DNA of 64,000 bases. It comes from Engraulis encrasicolus. Lineage: Eukaryota; Chordata; Actinopteri; Clupeiformes; Engraulidae. This document shows positions 33,982-46,017 of the stretch, piece by piece. Positions within the stretch are counted from its first letter, which is position 1; each line of letters opens with the position of its first letter. The stretch is taken from NCBI RefSeq assembly GCF_034702125.1, contig NC_085862.1, positions 15,996,381 through 16,060,380 on the forward strand, in the 5' to 3' direction. The notes beneath the pieces were generated by a model that worked only from the letters and a program-made list of their open reading frames with translations, searched no databases and was not told the DNA's origin. A program made the translations under genes and the position numbers.

Positions 33982-35503
33982 TTAACTGCTATAGTACTAC
34001 ACTACTATGACAGTGCACAGGGCCTTTAGTAATACATTATGACTTGGTCATTGCCATGTTGGTAACAGCTCATTTATAAAGCCGTGTCTTAACCCTAAAG
34101 CGACCGACTGGGGTCATTTATGACCCCGGGCACATATTTTCATACACCATTTCTGCAATTTTCATCAGAAAAACTTGTCCTTCTAGGAGTTTGTCAATAC
34201 ACATGTTGTGCATGTGGAGAATGTTTTTTTGTGAGATTTGGACCTTCTATATGGGATTTATAATCAAAACACATCTGGGGTCATTAATGACCCCGAGAGG
34301 ATCCATGAGATACTCAACATTATAATGTCCATTGTTGTTGTAATTTTCAAACTCTGGTTTTTGTATTTTGTGTCTTGGGGCAGGCCATGGTCAGCAGACC
34401 TAAAATATTCATAATATAAACATTTATAGTATTAAAACATAATATATTATATAAATAAATAGGGCACCCCTGCGATAGCCAACAAAGCATATTGTGAGGG
34501 CACCCAGGTAGCATTTCCTCTGTTATTGCTCCATATTTGTTGATATAAAGGCACAGTGGTCCTAAACACATGATGAGAATAGGAAATGGAAGTCATCCTG
34601 ATGAACAAAGAGGGAGGAAACAAGTCATCAGTGTAGAAATCAATGGCGTTTTTAGAATTTTCCTTATTATATGGCTATACAAAGGCTGAAGCATCAGTTG
34701 TATTATTTATTTGCTCTAATACATATGGAAGACACCTTTTCACAGCTAGAATGTCCAGAAAAAGTTTCAGAGACATTTTGAGTGTTCATAAGGTTATATG
34801 TTTGAGACATGGTTGTCTATGTAAATTACCATATTCTCTGATCTTGTAATTTCATGAACCCAGAAATGTTGAGTACCCTAAAGTTTTATTGCAGAAATAT
34901 CATCTATGGGCCTAATGGATAGAATTTAGCTTGGTTTCCCAAAGTTTCACTTTGAGCAATTTCCATATTTAGCATAAATATACTGTATTATTATGGTAAG
35001 ACCACTACAAGTGAATAGGCTAAAAAATGTAAATGATGGATATCACCATGAAACTTTCTCAGTTGATTACTGATGATGAGAGAAGGAAAAAATGTATTGG
35101 ATGTTTTTTTGTATTTTGATGTTTACATATGCAAATGAGGGCATACATCATAATTAGCATATACGTATGTAAGTTTGACAATTTTTTAACAAAACAATAC
35201 AATTTTCAAATTCATTTTTTTTTGCTTTAGATGAGGGACAAGTATGTGCAAGATGTAAATAAATTTGAATGAACCCCAAAAAATAATTTATATAGTGGTA
35301 TTTCTATATAAACTCCTTGGGGTCATAAATGACCCCGCTCAGTCAGATTTATTCGCAAAAACAGGCCGGTCGCATGAGGGTTAAGGGGTTAAGACACTAC
35401 CCCTGTTATAAATTAGCATTTACCAGAATGGCAATGACCAAGTCGTAATGTATGACCAAAGGCCCTGTGCACTGTCATAGCGGTATAGCACTATGGTAGT
35501 TAA
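33982..35503. mobile_element. Long-arm foldback element hosting a second element
   Basis: The outer arms, 33982-34088 and 35389-35503, are inverted copies of about 110 bp. Both begin TTAACT from outside and share cagtgcacagggccttt and gacttggtcattgccat. The arms meet at a TTAA-rich centre where a 1.29-kb element is inserted. Confidence 0.8.
34093..35380. mobile_element. TTAA-flanked piggyBac-like element with 18-bp palindromes
   Basis: It starts CCCTAAAGCGACCGAC and ends GGCCGGTCGCATGAGGG, which are inverted with three mismatches in the matched part. TTAA flanks both sides (34089-34092, 35381-35384), the hallmark of piggyBac-type insertion. GGGGTCAT..ATGACCCC palindromes lie at 34110-34127, 34277-34294 and 35319-35336. 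No transposase frame is visible, so it is non-autonomous or a deletion derivative. Confidence 0.75.
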
Positions 35504-35988
35504 GTTTTTTCAGTGACTATAGCAATGTCCCAGTGGCGGGACGGTGCCTGGTAAAGGGCAACAAAGTGTATACTGATGTTTTGTCCCTCAAATATTATTT
35601 TTCTGTCTTGACCTTCGAGTGTGATATTTGACCGAACAAATCTTGTTGGCCTTGTAATCTTGATCTTAAAGGATGACTGTGCGCTCGGTCCTCGGAAGTG
35701 GAACTGCTGCAGTCGTCTTCCTGAAGTGGCCCGGAGGGTTGGGGGCAGGAAGCAGCTGGGGTCGTGTGGAGGTGGGGTGTGTGCGTGTGTGTGTACATGT
35801 GCGTGTGTGCTGAGAGTTGTTTGGTGGCTCACAGAAACAAAAACTGTGTGTGTGTGTGCGTATGTGCTTGTGTTATGCTGCATGGTCCATTGATGCATGG
35901 TCTACTCCGTTTCCGCGTGCTGGTCTTGTCAGCCATTCCATGTGCAGTGTTGACAAAGAGCAGGCTGGCTACGTCACTCACCGTAATA

Positions 35989-36237
35989 CAGTGGTTGGTT
36001 CTCAACCTTGTTTAAACAAACGCCCCCTTGGCCTCATCATAAGCCTCCCAACACCCCCTTGACCTCATTTGATCCAGTTGGCACATCCGGTCCGCCCACC
36101 CAAAATGAGAGAGTAGAGAATGTGAATACAACAACACAAATAGTCAAAAGCAACACACACACAAATATTATTTAGATTTTTAGAAAACTATTTCAAGGCC
36201 CACCAGTGGACCAAAGCCCACAACTTGAGAATCACTG
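35989..36237. mobile_element. hAT-like MITE
   Basis: The ends CAGTGGTTGGTTCTCAACCT and caacttgagaatcactg are inverted. No matching flanking duplication was seen, so the exact borders are less certain. Confidence 0.6.
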
Positions 36238-36822
36238 TTCTAGAAATGACATAGGCTTGTTGTCATTTCACAGTTGGACCCCGTCTCTTCCCCACGAGAG
36301 GACAGTGATGGCCTGGAGGAGAAAGCATCTTTAATCTCAGTCACGCCAAATAGACTGATCTGTATCCTCTTCTACCGCCCTTTTGAAGACACGGCCACTT
36401 CAGTGGTCCTCATCGACGCAAGGCGTCAACCAAGCCCGGCCGTCACGGCCAGTGACTGTCCAGTCCGTAATGTAATTCTGGTGTGTGTGTGTGTGTGTTT
36501 GTGTGTGGTGATGAAGACACTCCTCACCTCTCACATGTCCTCCATGTTCTCCGGACCAATAAGTTGTTCCCGACCCCGAACCGGAGCATTCTCCTGGCTC
36601 CGCAGCAGCTTCTTGGTCCCTTGTCCAAGGGGCTCACATCAAAGGTTGCCATCACTGCAACTGCTTGTTTGAGCAAATAAACAGAGTGCAGTCCAGCGCT
36701 GGCTTTCCCTTTCCTCCCAGTGGGAGAGGCAGCGGAGGAGCGTGAATGGCCCCGAGGACATGCAGGCGAAACCCAAGTCTCATTTTCCTAAAGCCACTCT
36801 CATCAGAACATACAGGCGAAGC

Positions 36823-36969
<147 letters not shown>

Positions 36970-37024
36970 TCTCATTTTCCTAAAGCCAGTCTCATCAATT
37001 ACCCTTATGTAATGTCATGGGGAC

Positions 37025-37300
37025 TGCAGTGGAGTGGAGTGGAGTGGAGTGGAGTGGAGTGGGGCTGCCAGGGGTGTGCAGGGTGTTTGCTGTGGAGTGG
37101 TGTGGAGGTGTAGAGTAGATCAGAGCTGGAGGGAGGAAGGGCGAGGGGTGTTTGCTGTGGAGTGGAATGGGATAGAGGAGAGCTGGGCGGAGAGGGTGTT
37201 TTCTGTGGAGTGGTGTAGAGTAGTAGTAGAGCAGAGCTGGGGGGAGGCGATGGGGGTTTTCTGTGGAGTGGAGTGGAGTGGAGTGCAGTGGAGTGGCAGT
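37025..37300. repeat. TGGAG-rich minisatellite
   Basis: TGGAG pentamers alternate with longer units containing 'gtgtttgctgtggagtgg' and 'gagctggg'. Confidence 0.8.
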
Positions 37301-37830
37301 TGCGTCATTGCTTACATCTCCAAAGCTGTGTAACGGTCGGCAGCCGTTGGTCTGGTCGGCTCTGGAGGTGACGTTATGTGGAAGTGCTGTGTTCTGCTGT
37401 GCTGTGGCACTGTGCCAGCCGCTCTAATGGTCTGGTGCTAGCCACTCAGGGGCAGGGCTCTACGACTCAGGGAGCCCCAACGCACCCCACCGCCCCAACA
37501 CCGCACTACACCACAGCACACCACGCCACACTGACACCACCCCACAGCACACCACGCCACACTGACACCACCCCACATCATACCATGCACACCACACACC
37601 CACCAAGCCGCACCAGACCGCACCGCACCGCACCGCACCGCACCGCACCGTACCACACCACACCCCTAACACACCAGGTTTCCATAGCAAAGGACCTGTG
37701 ATATCACTCCTCAAAGCCACCTATGCCCTTACGCCTCCTTCCATGCTCTCACAGAGTAACCGACTTAGGGTGAGTTGGTGAATGTGAATGCACAGTGTGT
37801 GTGTGTGCGTGCATGTCTGCCTATGTCTGT

Positions 37831-37834
37831 CTGT

Positions 37835-37875
<41 letters not shown>

Positions 37876-37974
37876 TGTCTGTCTGTCTGCCTGCCTGCCT
37901 GCCTGTCTACCTGCCTGCCTGCCTGCCTGTCTGCCTGTCTGTCTGTCTGCCTGCCTGCCTGCCTGCCTGCCTGT
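37831..37974. repeat. (CTGC/CTGT)n tetranucleotide array
   Basis: About 36 tetramers, mostly CTGC with CTGT and one CTAC. Confidence 0.95.
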
Positions 37975-38843
37975 GAGAGCGTTTCAGTACTGGGTGAAGG
38001 TGGGAGAATCTTGGAAACTGGCAGTGGTGCACCCTGTGCAACAGAGGCCTCTTTCATTAAAAAATGAGTGATGACTTTTACTTTGACGCAACAGTCGTCA
38101 TCCATGGGAGTCGAGATGTACAAATGCAGTAATAGTCAGTAGTGCTTTGCTTGCCAGCTTTTTTTCTCCTCAGTTTTTCGTTTCTATCATGTTTTTGTTT
38201 TTAAAGTCTGCGTTTCCATGTTTTTGTTGTTGGAAATGGAAGGATACAAGGACGTTTATTTGACACATGCGAGATAGTTGGGACAGTCATGTGTGTGGTA
38301 AAACTGCTGTTTTCCAGTCTTTACCATGCATGAGGAAGGAGAAGAAGAGAATACAGTTTGGTATTGGCTGACTGGCCAATTGGACAGGGTGAGACGTTGG
38401 GAAAGGCATGAGGCAGGGTAAAGCATATAATATGGGGTGGGGAAATGGATGAGGGCGGTCTTAAAGGATGGGGTAGGGGCACAAAATCGTAAAAGGTGCA
38501 AGTGTATTCACTATTCACACAAAAAACATAATAATAATAATCATAATAATAATAATACATTTTATTTAAAATGCCTTTCAAGGTACCCAAGGACAAGGGG
38601 GTGTGTGTGATGGTAAAAAAATAAAAAATAAAAACAATTTAAGAAATGAACTCAGGATTTACTGTACAGACAAGCAGGAACATTGAAACATCCAGATTGA
38701 AAATGAATGAACGAATTGCACTTTTGCAAGATATTGAATGTCATCTGTCATCAATGACGTCTTGCAACATCCTCACGAGGCCACAAACACAAGGGAGGAC
38801 GGGAGTAAAGATAATGGAGTGAACCCATAGGGAATGTTCCCCA

Positions 38844-39360
38844 GGGAAAGTCCTATCGTCATTGTGACAGCACACCACAGCACACATGGCAAGTGCATGG
38901 CACAACATTGTGGTTATACCAGAGATTCTTTAAGTATATAGAGATATGCCAATATAATAGGTTGGTATGGGGCCTGGGAACCTAACATGACCAGGTTCCG
39001 GTCTGCCTAAAGGGGCGTGTCATAATACTCCTAGCATTGAATAGAACAGTCCTTAGGTCTGCCTAAAGGGGGATTTCCCCCCCTCCCCCTTGCAATAATA
39101 GAACCCAGAAGCAATGGGCCAATGGGACCTCTCTCTCTCTACTCTCTCTGGTTATACTGCACCTGTGCATGGGGGCAGCCCAATGAGCCCCCAGTGAGCA
39201 ATGTGGGGGGCATGGCAGTACCACAAACAGGGTACCTTTGACATAGAGGAGGACGGGGGAGGAGACTACTGCTGATTCTGTTCTCGCACCTACAGTAATT
39301 AGCTGTGTTGAGAATCGAATCTGCAACTGTTGTGGTGCAAAGGTCTGTCTATGAGTGTCC
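38844..39360 (-). mobile_element. SINE family A copy split by a MITE
   Basis: The two halves of this minus-strand SINE flank a 231-bp MITE at 38920-39150. The left half carries cattgtgacagcacaccac. The right half carries gggggcagcccaatgag, the 'gggtacc' core and a B-box remnant (gagaatcgaatct on the plus strand). A GTTATAC repeat on each side of the MITE marks the insertion. Confidence 0.7.
38920..39150 (+). mobile_element. MITE family M1, copy 3, inside a SINE
   Basis: It has the same ends as copy 1, flanked by GTTATAC at 38913-38919 and 39151-39157. It interrupts a minus-strand SINE A copy, which proves the SINE is older. Confidence 0.87.
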
Positions 39361-40038
39361 CCTGAAAGCATGATGAAGGAAAGTGTTTATAAAGCATTTT
39401 TTAAGTGTGTGTCTTTGAATGTTGTGTGTGTGTGTGTGTGGGTGTGTGTGTGTGTGGGTGGGGGGTATATGTTTATAAACGAAAGACAGAAAAAAGCTAA
39501 AAAGCTCTTGATTTGAGACAAAGCCAGGTAGTCATTATGATGAGGAAGTGCCTGGTTCTTATTTTAGCAGTCTGAAAGGGAGATGGGCCAGTGTCTGCTC
39601 CTGTGGTATTATGAAACAGGGCCTGGGTCTCTGGTATAAACATGAGCAGGGAAGTCGACGGGGTTAGGGGACTGTGATGGGGCAAATAGGTAAGTTGTGC
39701 TTGGCCCAGGGACAGAGGGGGCCCCAGAATTGGTTCCTCACTACTGTGCATGTATTTGGTGTGGGGGCCCTTTCAGATGACTTTGTCTTGGGCCTGGCCA
39801 AAGCTGTCAGTGGCTGTGAGCATGATGGCCAGTCCTAGATACTATCTCTGCCTCATCCCCTGCTCTCCTCATCGCTGGCATCATCACTCTTCACTTGAGG
39901 CATCACATCACAGTTGGCTCCACTGGCTCTTAAAATTACAAAACAGTCTTCCTGGGACATTCCAGGCACTGACGGCGGGACAATTAAAGATGCTGCCATT
40001 TGTTCTCTTTTCCCGTCTTTCCCTTCTTTGGCACGTCT

Positions 40039-40330
<292 letters not shown>

Positions 40331-41319
40331 GTCCATATTTTTGTCCATATTTCTTGCCTTCTCGTTCGTCTTTATTTCACTGCTGGGCCTGGGATAGGCG
40401 ATAGCATCATCAACTTCCCTGGAAGCCAGAGGAGAAGGCATTTATATATCCCTAATAAACTTCGCAAGTCATTAAGGCCTGTTACATAACGCCTATGTCT
40501 AAATATACTGTATGTCTCGTCAGAGCCAATTGTCAGTAGTTTATGGCGAACCCCTGCCTTTTTTATTTTGCAGTCTGCAGCTGTCTTTGCGGCCACCAGG
40601 GGGCTCTCCTCCTCGGCCCAGCACTGCTGCTTCACCACAGACCGCTCTTCATGACTACTTGTAGAAGGATGAGGATTGCAGTGGGGTAGACGAGACAGGG
40701 GGTAGAGGGAGAGGAAGAGGAAGAGGTACTCCTCCTCCTCCTCTCTCCTCTTTCCCTCTCTCTCCCTCTTCCTCTCTCCCTCTGCTCTCCCTCTGTCCTC
40801 TCTCCCTCTCTCTCTCTTCTTCCCCTTCTGCCCGCTTCCCAATAACACTTTGCGTTAACCTGGTGTTCTGGGCTCGGGGGCTATAAAACGGCTGACATCA
40901 GTGTGCACACCGTTTCCAGCATGCCGTAATGCCCACTCGCTACCCAGTTATGATCTGGGCACCCTGCATTACGTAGCTTTTAATGAGGCCTAATACTATG
41001 TAATGTGTTTTTCGCCCCCTCAACATGCTCTTTTGAGGACACCAATGTGAGTGAATCTGAGTCTGAGGGGATTAAATACAAGACCCTCATGCACAGTCAA
41101 ATTACAGGTCATGCATGCCTTTGCAGGCCTACACTAAATATTCTGCAAATACATTCTGCAGAAAACTCTTGCCAAGCTTTTATTTTCTGTATTGCAGGCA
41201 ATAGGACAGTGGGATAGTATCTTCATTGGTGCACATCTTTACCAGCCTCTACAATAAGCAGAATTAGGCCCCGAACATGGCTCAAATGTTTAGGACATTG
41301 GGTGTTATGTTGGGGACCC

Positions 41320-41450
41320 GGGTTGCATTTTGGCCCCAGGTCAGTTTCCCCGATTCTTTCCTATCTCTCTCTCCCACTCGCTTCCTGTCACCGTCTTGCA
41401 CCGTCCTAGCAATACAAAGGCATAAAAGCCCATAAAAATGATTAGATTGA
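41320..41450 (+). mobile_element. Degraded copy of the 56551 SINE family
   Basis: The segment shares gcttcctgtcacc, gtcctagcaatacaaaggc and aaaagcccataaaaatgat with the SINE at 56551. The head is only weakly recognisable (gggacccgggttgca). Confidence 0.5.
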
Positions 41451-42170
41451 ATAATTGAAGAATAATTGTAATTCCTGCAGTGGGTCAAGAGGGTTGTTTT
41501 GTTGGGAGGAGGGAGGGGAAGGGGGGGCGACAAAAAGGGCTTCCTGCCTACACGGGTATATCGCCATCATAAAATATCTGAAAAATATCCTTTCACTCCC
41601 TGTCACGCATGGGCACCGTGCGTGACAATGCCGCCGTTGCCTTGGGTCTGTTCTGTGTTTTTCTTTTGATATTCTGTTGTCGGGTACTGCAGCTGCAGAG
41701 AGAGAGAGAGAGACAGGGAGAGAGAGAGAGGGAGCAAAACTATGTGAATCTGCTGCTGCTGCTGCTGCTGGTGCACCAGCCCTGTGTATTTTTAGAGGGA
41801 ACTCCGACCAAAGTGAACATGTTGCTCCGAAATATTTTCCACCATCTGTCGACCATCAGGACGTCTGCTTTTCCAGCCACTATGGCATTCCAGAGCCATT
41901 CCTTTTCACCTGGATCAAAACCGTGCTGCATATATATCACTGTTCCCCCAGAGGAGGAGGAGGAGGTTGGGGGTTCTGTGTGTGTGTGGAGGGGCGAGAG
42001 GGGGACTGTACTCTGGGGAGAAGGGAAGCGGTCCAGCCCAGTAGACGATAGGCTGGAAGCATTCTTGGAAGAAGAGACGTCTTTGGACTGAGCCAAATCC
42101 TTCATTGTGGTCCACAAGCCCAGCGTCTTAACGCCACCCCCATCCCCACCACCATCTCCCTCTCTCCCCC

Positions 42171-42294
<124 letters not shown>

Positions 42295-42989
42295 AAACAC
42301 TTTCTGTGATCAATTACATTGATAAAGACTCTTACTAGAAAGCACATCACTTTACAGTGCATAAATTCCCATCGAAAGGAATTAGTATCTCCATCAATTA
42401 TCTTTGCCGTGCTTTCGAACATGCCTTTTAGACAATGGCTTGAAAAGGAGAGGTGGGTGGAAATGGCACTTGATGTAAACAGTACTTCTAGCAAGTCGGC
42501 TGCCAGTCCCATTTGGATAAGCACTCAGCATTCTTGGCAATGCTCCAAAGCCGATTGTCATTGTTGGGCTTTTGATCATTACGCTAATAGAATTACTGGA
42601 GTATGAGGCTTAGGCCAAGTCATATAGTTTGCCAACCATTGAGTGTCTACAATGACATTCCATTCCATTCCCGTACAAAAAATATATTTTTTCCCCCTTC
42701 TTCTCCCGGAAGCACTCTTCAATTACTGTTATATAATATGACTGACCTATCCAAACCTCCCATTCCAATCGCTCCCATTCGGTTTCCTTCATTCGCTCCA
42801 AAGGAGACGAGCTATGCTGATCCACAGTAGTTAAAGTGCACCATTTGTTTTGGACTTGAATGAGGTCTTGTGTGGAGAAAAAGCTAGTTCGTCACTCCGT
42901 CATGCTAGCTTTATTGTTATGGTGAAACCCATTTCACTTGGTTCATGTGAGGTTTTCAGTTAGCAGAAAGACAATAGAAAAGATTCAAT

Positions 42990-43812
42990 TTTTCATAAAT
43001 AAATCATTTTTATTTGTTACATATAAAATTAGATCATTTTACAATTTATTCCAGTATGACAATATCCAAATAAAGTAGCTACATTTTTCGATAAATAATA
43101 TTAACAATAATAAAACATTCATTCAATCTTAAACATGTCTCATTTCGTCTTGATGTACTAATGGAGTTGGAATTCAATAGCTGCCGTACAATGTGAACAC
43201 AATGGCTCACAAATGGAAGGAATGTTCCCACAGACTTGTTGGACTAACACACAGTGGCGTCTGTTTCTGGGATAAAACTCGCAATTTACAATTTTTTAAG
43301 TTACATATGTGCATATATACGAATGTAAATATATACACACACAAGTCTACAGGTTGGGTCGTATCTCCTCATAATTATGAATCATAATATACACAGCAAA
43401 TTGATATCGACAACTACATTGTACATGGTTTCCGTTAATTACAGGTTGCTCCATAACGAAGCTACTGAATGATGCTCCCTTAAATGAAGCAAGTCTTTCA
43501 AATCGAAAGCTAATAACACGCTGACTCAATCGCAGCAGACAGTGCACTTCTTCAAAGTCCTCATGAGGCAAGTCCATAGTTCCACAGAAATCCCATTGCA
43601 ATAGGTGGTGGATGACTGGTTGATGGTTGATGGATGGTTTCTGGAAGTTCCTGCATAAAGTACTGTCACTGGCTTGTATGACGTCACTGTAGATGCATGG
43701 CTAGTTCATATGTGTGATGTGATAGTCTTTTGTTATTGTTTCTGAATAGTCTTTTGTTATTGTTTCTGGATTTGTCGTCTTCTCCTGTCAAGGTGATTCC
43801 TCTTGCAGTTTT
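42990..43812 (-). other. ccn1 3' UTR (inferred)
   Basis: About 0.8 kb of AT-rich sequence follows the ccn1 stop. AATAAA signals on the minus strand lie at 43045-43050 and 43009-43014. Several ATTTA words appear on the mRNA strand (for example near 43092, 43324 and 43480), fitting the rapid mRNA turnover known for this immediate-early gene. Confidence 0.65.
43009..43014 (-). terminator. Polyadenylation signal AATAAA for ccn1
   Basis: Plus-strand TTTATT is AATAAA on the coding strand. A second AATAAA lies at 43045-43050; either could define the end, giving a 3' UTR near 0.8 kb. Confidence 0.5.
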
Positions 43813-44115
43813 TTAATCTCTGAACTTGTGGATGTCGTTGAAGAGTCTGTAGAAGGGGAAGGATGCCTCGTTGGAATGGGGGCAGTTGAAGGTGCACTTG
43901 CAGGTCTCGATCATCATGACGTTCTTGTTGAAGGTCTCTCCATCCTCGCAGCGGAACTTGACGCGGATGGTGCGGGTCTGCTGGGGGCTGCAGCAGCGGC
44001 CGTCAACGCAGGAGCCACAGTACTTGGGCCTGTACTTCTTCAGGCTCGAGCAGCCGGCGTAGGTGAACTTGACCGCCTGAGTGGACTTCTTTGTCCTGTT
44101 GCACTTCTTTCCTTT
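43813..44115 (-). CDS. ccn1 exon 5, C-terminal cystine knot
   Basis: The acceptor is actcacaacag. It encodes [40 protein letters not shown], and ends [15 protein letters not shown] then TAA at 43815-43813. The cysteine pattern of the CTCK domain is complete. Confidence 0.97.
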   Translation of the reverse strand, partial: KGKKCNRTKKSTQAVKFTYAGCSSLKKYRPKYCGSCVDGRCCSPQQTRTIRVKFRCEDGETFNKNVMMIETCKCTFNCPHSNEASFPFYRLFNDIHKFRD

Positions 44116-45777
44116 CTGTTGTGAGTAAGCCAAAGAGAAGAAGAAGAAGAGGAAGCATTGGTTAGTCAAAGCAAGTCCAGTATCTGAACATTGAGATGTA
44201 GAGTATATTTGGTTCATGAACTTGTATGAACCATGGTGCAAGGTCAAGTTTTTGGAGCCTAATCTTACCTTAAGGCTGGAGTAAGGAGACTGGGTGCAGG
44301 GGCGAACTTCGCAGAGGCGGCTCTCCTTGACCAGCTTGCATTCGCTGTTGTCGTTGGTGACCCTGGTGGAGATGCCTGTGCCACAGGTCTTGGAGCACTG
44401 CGACCAGGGCGTGGTCTGCACTATGCACTTCTCAAACACGTGGCTCTGAGCAGGAGGGCTGAATGCTGTAAGGAGAAAAGTAAATAGAGAAAAAGATGCC
44501 ATTAGCCATTGCACATTGACTTATTCAGCAGGTAGATTAGCAATGTCAATCTCCCCAGTGGGGAGTTGTAATATAGCTAAGCTGCAATGGTGAAGTCCAT
44601 GGTTGCTCCACTTACCAGGAAGGGACTTGTGTCCACCCCTGAAGATGGTGATGAGTTCATTCCTGTTGGTGAGGTCACTCTCTGACTCGTCAGAAGTGGT
44701 GGTCTGGGTGGTGGTATCATCCTTCCCAAAGAGCTTGTCGATGGGGTTAATCTCTTTGGTGTCATCGCAGACCCACTCCTCGCAGCACTGGCCTGGCACC
44801 TTGACCAGCCTGGGGTTGGCACAGCCCAGGTTGGGTAGGGACAGCTCCTGGGGGCACAGTGGCACGCAGCCCACTGCACCATCGATGCACGTGCACTGGT
44901 GCTTGCAGTTGGGTTGGAAGCTTTCGCCATTTTGGTAAATCCTGCTGTTGTACTCGCAGGGTCTTCCCTCAGACTTTGCTATAAGGAGACAAAAATGAAG
45001 ATTGACTGTTATTGTTGGAGTTCATCATTTCATGTTGAAAGCAGTAGTTTACACTTTGTCTTTTTTTGTGAGAAAGGTTCTCTTCATAAGCATGCAAGGC
45101 TTTTCTGACTACTCCCCCTGTTGCTCTTCTGAAGCACGTTTTCCTTTTAAGTTCATTATTCTATCAGAGGAGTCCAAAACTCGCATGCTTTCACTCTCCA
45201 TCTCCCCCTCTCTTTCTTCAAAGCAGGCTGATGTGGAGTTATGGACAGTCCACTCCATACCGTACATTCCTCAGAGCCCACCTCCCCAGCCTACATATGC
45301 TTCTCATTCGGCCTTTTTATTGCAATAATGAGTAACATACCTCGGCAGATGCCTCTGGTTGCCCCGTAGCTGGCCCCGAAGTTGCACTCGAGTCCCTTGG
45401 TGTGGTCGCATGGCTCTGTCTTGCTACAGTCTTCGTTCAGCTGTCTGGCGCAGACCTTGCAGCAGCCGCAGCCGTCCGAGACGAGGCTGACTCCCGGTGC
45501 GCACTTTGGCAACTCCGACGGGCACTCCGGACACTCCGATGGACAGCTTGACCGGACCTGGGCAAGCGAACGAGCTCAATTTAACAACATGTACTGTATA
45601 TTCCACTAAAACTCCTGAGCCCAAAACACATTCAAGAAGGATGTCAAAACAAGGAGGAAAAGTAATATCCAGCCTAGTTGCCTATTTAACATCGCTGATT
45701 TAAGTCGAAAGCTTAGAGAATCAACTTACCAGGTTCAAGCTCCCAATGAGGATAAAAGCAACAGATAATACGAACAT
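43813..45777 (-). CDS. CCN1 / CYR61 matricellular protein, complete (five exons joined)
   Basis: The exons, in coding order, are 45777-45730, 45557-45341, 44978-44616, 44465-44269 and 44115-43813, giving 375 aa against 381 in human. CCN1 is a secreted, heparin-binding matrix protein that signals through integrins in adhesion, angiogenesis and wound repair (family knowledge). One exon per module is visible: signal peptide (1-16), IGFBP-like (about 19-88, with GCGCCKVCA), VWC (about 90-160), TSP1 (about 220-270, [16 protein letters not shown]) and C-terminal cystine knot (276-375, ending NDIHKFRD as in human). [26 protein letters not shown] and [10 protein letters not shown] are near-identical to human CYR61, so this is CCN1 rather than CCN2. 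The TSP1-CT junction keeps the basic heparin-binding cluster. Introns are small (about 150-360 nt). ddah1 is divergent upstream and znhit6 convergent downstream, as in human. Confidence 0.97.
44116..44268 (-). other. ccn1 intron 4, length a multiple of three and stop-free
   Basis: This 153-nt intron lies between phase-0 exons and has no stop in the coding frame, so exon 4, intron and exon 5 form one open frame. The encoded 51 residues include an F-rich run from the polypyrimidine tract and no domain. Splicing borders are standard. Confidence 0.9.
44269..44465 (-). CDS. ccn1 exon 4, TSP1 module
   Basis: The acceptor is ctccttacag and the donor gtaagatt. It encodes the end of the hinge, then [20 protein letters not shown] and [20 protein letters not shown] up to YSSLK. 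The human [20 protein letters not shown] integrin-contact region is nearly unchanged. The exon ends in phase 0. Confidence 0.96.
44616..44978 (-). CDS. ccn1 exon 3, VWC module and hinge
   Basis: The 363-nt exon starts after ccttatag and ends at gtaagtgg. It encodes [20 protein letters not shown] onward, [18 protein letters not shown] and [10 protein letters not shown]. The protease-sensitive hinge follows; it is rich in Asp, Thr and Ser ([16 protein letters not shown]) and is the least conserved part of the family. Confidence 0.96.
45341..45557 (-). CDS. ccn1 exon 2, IGFBP-like module
   Basis: The acceptor is cgcttgcccag and the donor gtatgt. It encodes [20 protein letters not shown] onward, with the GCGCCKVCA hallmark and [14 protein letters not shown]. 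Cysteine spacing fits the IGFBP N-terminal domain, with an extra CPEC relative to human. The exon ends in phase 1. Confidence 0.96.
45730..45777 (-). CDS. ccn1 exon 1, signal peptide
   Basis: The ATG at 45777-45775 has A at -3. It encodes [16 protein letters not shown], a hydrophobic secretion signal, and stops at donor gtaagttg in phase 0. Confidence 0.93.
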
Positions 45778-45997
45778 CTTCGTAAATTCTCCAAAGGTAG
45801 AACCGTTAGTTCAAAAAAAGAGGAAGGCTTCGCTTATTCCCTCGCTTTACGAGTGTAGTCTCCGCTGTTTTGGACACTGAGTAATTCAGTAAAGACTCAA
45901 GAGTTCGGTCGCGTTTGTTTTCTTGTCTCTGTTGAAGCCTAGGAGTAACTCTGGCTGTGGTAGCAGTTGCAGTCTGCTGAAAGAGAGTTCCTCCCCT

Positions 45998-46005
45998 CTT
46001 TTATA
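45998..46005 (-). promoter_or_regulatory. ccn1 TATA box
   Basis: TATAAAAG on the minus strand lies 221 nt upstream of the ATG. It predicts a start site near 45970 and a 5' UTR of about 190 nt. Confidence 0.75.
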
Positions 46006-46017
46006 CTGTAGTGAAGC

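Noticed and set aside
43828..44124. 98-aa plus-strand frame opposite ccn1 exon 5
   Set aside because: It is the antisense shadow of the conserved ccn1 coding exon.
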